From the NCBI GenBank assembly GCA_023128635.1, contig JAGMDP010000062.1, positions 1 through 6,884 of the forward strand: 6,884 nucleotides of DNA, read 5' to 3'. The number at the start of each line of letters is the position of its first letter. Within the stretch, counting starts at the first letter, position 1. The notes beneath the pieces were generated by a model that saw only the letters and a list, made by a program, of their open reading frames with translations, was not told where the DNA came from and ran no database searches. The DNA comes from Candidatus Heimdallarchaeota archaeon (lineage in GTDB: Archaea; Asgardarchaeota; Heimdallarchaeia; JABLTI01). This document shows positions 5,324-6,884 of the stretch, piece after piece. The translations under genes and the position numbers were made by a program.

Positions 5324-6859
5324 ATGCCCGAAGAAAAAACAACTACACTTGCATTTTATCGAGAACCTCTGGTTTTTGAACTAGAAGAAACAAAATATGA
5401 AAGATATTCTCCTCCTAGCATTCCTAAAGAAATCAAGAAATCAGTGAAAAAACCACTTGCTTTAATTCCTAAGGAAATGCAAAGAACCGATCCTCCTAAC
5501 TTGCCTAAATTAGCAGAATTCCAATTAGCTAGACATTACTTGCATTTAGCACAAATGAATTTCACTGTGGATAGCGGTTTTTATCCACTTGGGAGTTGTA
5601 CTATGAAATACAATCCAAAAATCAATGATTTCATTTCCACTGACAAACGAGTAGCTATGGCACATCCATTCCAACCTGCAAGAACTGTTCAAGGTAATAT
5701 TAGAATACTATACGAAACCGAACAAATGCTAAATGAATTAGCAGGTATGGCAAGGACAACATTACAACCATCTGCTGGAGCCCATGGGGAATTAACAGGG
5801 ATAATGGTAATTCGTGCTTATCACATCGATAAAGGAGAAACAAGAACAGAAGTTATCGTCCCAGATAGTGCTCACGGAACAAATCCTGCAACAGTAGCAA
5901 TGGCAGGATACAAAGCAGTAATAATCCAATCAAAGGAAAACGGTTTAGTAGATCTCGAAGCTCTGAAAGCAGCGGTTAGTGAAAAAACTGCAGCACTTAT
6001 GCTTACAAATCCAAATACCTTAGGATTATTCGAAGAAGAAATTATTGAAATTGCAAAAATAGTCCATGATGTTGGGGGATTGCTGTATTATGATGGAGCT
6101 AACTTCAACGCAATAATGGGTATTTGCCGACCTGGTGATATGGGATTTGATGCAATTCATTTCAACCTACACAAAACCTTTGGAACCCCTCACGGAGGAG
6201 GTGGACCTGGTTCTGGCCCAGTAGGTGTTGTTGAGAAACTTGTTCCTTATCTACCGAAACCATTACCTGAGCTTAACAAAAAGACTGGTAAATATTATCT
6301 AAATTTTGACATACCTAAGTCGATTGGAAAAATCAAAGGTTTCTGGGGTAATTATAGTGTAATTGTCAGGGCTTATGCCTATATGCTGGCATTAGGAGCA
6401 GAAGGACTGAAACGAGTATCAGAACAAGCTGTTTTGAATGCAAATTATCTCAAGAAAAAGCTCTTAGATTTGGGTGGTTGGGAATTACCCTTCGCACCTG
6501 AAATCCCGCGAAAACACGAATTCGTTTTAGACGGGGAAGAACTCAAGAAAGAAACTGGTGTATCCACACTAGATGTTGCTAAAAGACTTCTAGATCTTGG
6601 TTTTCACGCACCGACTATTTATTTCCCACTAACAGTTCATGAAGCACTTATGGTTGAACCAACGGAAACAGAAACAAAACAAACTTTAGATGACTTCACA
6701 GATGCAATGAAACAAATTTTAAAAGAAAGCAAAGAAAATCCTGAAATCGTTCTTAGTGCTCCACAAAACACTCCCGTTGGTCGGATTGATGAAGTTTTAG
6801 CCGCGAAAGAACCAATTCTTACTTGGCGAATGTTGAAACAGAAAGATGAAGAGAAGTAG
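5324..6859 (+). CDS. gcvPB: Glycine dehydrogenase (decarboxylating) subunit 2, P-protein C-terminal half (PLP subunit)
   Basis: This 511-residue protein is the beta subunit of the split P-protein; family members are about 470-510 residues. It shows [13 protein letters not shown] (87-99), [23 protein letters not shown] (from Asp181), the PLP-contacting segment [12 protein letters not shown] (Asp257) and [16 protein letters not shown] with the PLP Schiff-base lysine Lys284. The C-terminal [24 protein letters not shown] is also diagnostic. With GcvPA it forms the P-protein that decarboxylates glycine, releasing CO2 and passing aminomethyl to the lipoyl arm of GcvH; the system can also run in reverse to make glycine. 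The ATG at 5324 follows AGGAGG by 8 bases and is one base after the gcvPA stop. No gcvT or lpd follows before the window ends. Residues 475-511 form a charged tail beyond the conserved core. The gene is intact. Confidence 0.96.
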   Translation: MPEEKTTTLAFYREPLVFELEETKYERYSPPSIPKEIKKSVKKPLALIPKEMQRTDPPNLPKLAEFQLARHYLHLAQMNFTVDSGFYPLGSCTMKYNPKINDFISTDKRVAMAHPFQPARTVQGNIRILYETEQMLNELAGMARTTLQPSAGAHGELTGIMVIRAYHIDKGETRTEVIVPDSAHGTNPATVAMAGYKAVIIQSKENGLVDLEALKAAVSEKTAALMLTNPNTLGLFEEEIIEIAKIVHDVGGLLYYDGANFNAIMGICRPGDMGFDAIHFNLHKTFGTPHGGGGPGSGPVGVVEKLVPYLPKPLPELNKKTGKYYLNFDIPKSIGKIKGFWGNYSVIVRAYAYMLALGAEGLKRVSEQAVLNANYLKKKLLDLGGWELPFAPEIPRKHEFVLDGEELKKETGVSTLDVAKRLLDLGFHAPTIYFPLTVHEALMVEPTETETKQTLDDFTDAMKQILKESKENPEIVLSAPQNTPVGRIDEVLAAKEPILTWRMLKQKDEEK

Positions 6860-6884
6860 TTCACTTCTCATTCCTTTATTTTTT
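6851..6884 (+). terminator. Hairpin plus T-tract ending the gcv operon
   Basis: GAGAAGT (6851-6857) pairs perfectly with ACTTCTC (6863-6869) over a five-base loop, followed by a T-rich tail ending in at least six T at the window edge (6879-6884). The gcvPB stop codon TAG (6857-6859) begins inside the hairpin. This marks the end of the gcvH-gcvPA-gcvPB unit, though the T-tract may continue past the edge. Confidence 0.6.

Noticed and set aside
3642..6864. Minus-strand frames inside gcvH, gcvPA and gcvPB (3642-3887, 4239-4424, 6637-6864)
   Set aside because: They are antisense to conserved coding sequence and show no domain signal.

Overview
The window is A+T-rich and reads as archaeal, with low-to-moderate support for an Asgard-type or other uncultured lineage. 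The archaeal signs are two genes of the kind that make tetrahydromethanopterin (H4MPT)-type carriers, a small tandem C2H2 zinc-finger protein, a P-protein split into two subunits, AT-rich TATA-like boxes and Shine-Dalgarno (SD)-led TTG starts. No rRNA or other phylogenetic marker is present, so the exact lineage cannot be given.

Layout. (1) Positions 1-302, minus strand: 5' part of a small protein with two identically spaced C2H2 zinc fingers; it continues beyond the left edge. (2) Positions 303-759: a divergent intergenic region with a perfect 15-bp palindrome, a repeated TGTCA...ATTCGAA block and two candidate TATA boxes. (3) Positions 760-1659, plus: an iron-sulfur flavoprotein of the DmrX dihydromethanopterin reductase type. 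(4) Positions 1731-3353, plus: a three-domain dihydropteroate-synthase-like protein of the MJ0107/TIGR00284 type, followed by a hairpin and T-run that look like a terminator. (5) Positions 3354-3525: a leader with a candidate promoter and a near-perfect palindrome where transcription should start. (6) Positions 3526-6859, plus: a tight gcvH-gcvPA-gcvPB operon encoding the lipoyl carrier and both halves of glycine decarboxylase, closed by a hairpin and T-run at the right edge.

How the genes fit together. The first two enzymes belong to the making and final reduction of a pterin one-carbon carrier. The last three carry out the decarboxylation half of glycine cleavage, which hands an aminomethyl group on lipoyl-H-protein to a T-protein and a pterin carrier. 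The neighbourhood therefore joins carrier synthesis to a one-carbon source or sink. The T-protein (gcvT) and dihydrolipoyl dehydrogenase (lpd) are not in the window. Whether the carrier used for glycine cleavage here is H4MPT-like or folate-like is the main open question. I see no mobile element, CRISPR array, tRNA or rRNA. Nothing here is clearly a new system; the most interesting points are the linkage of carrier synthesis to glycine cleavage, the palindromic control sites and the zinc-finger protein.
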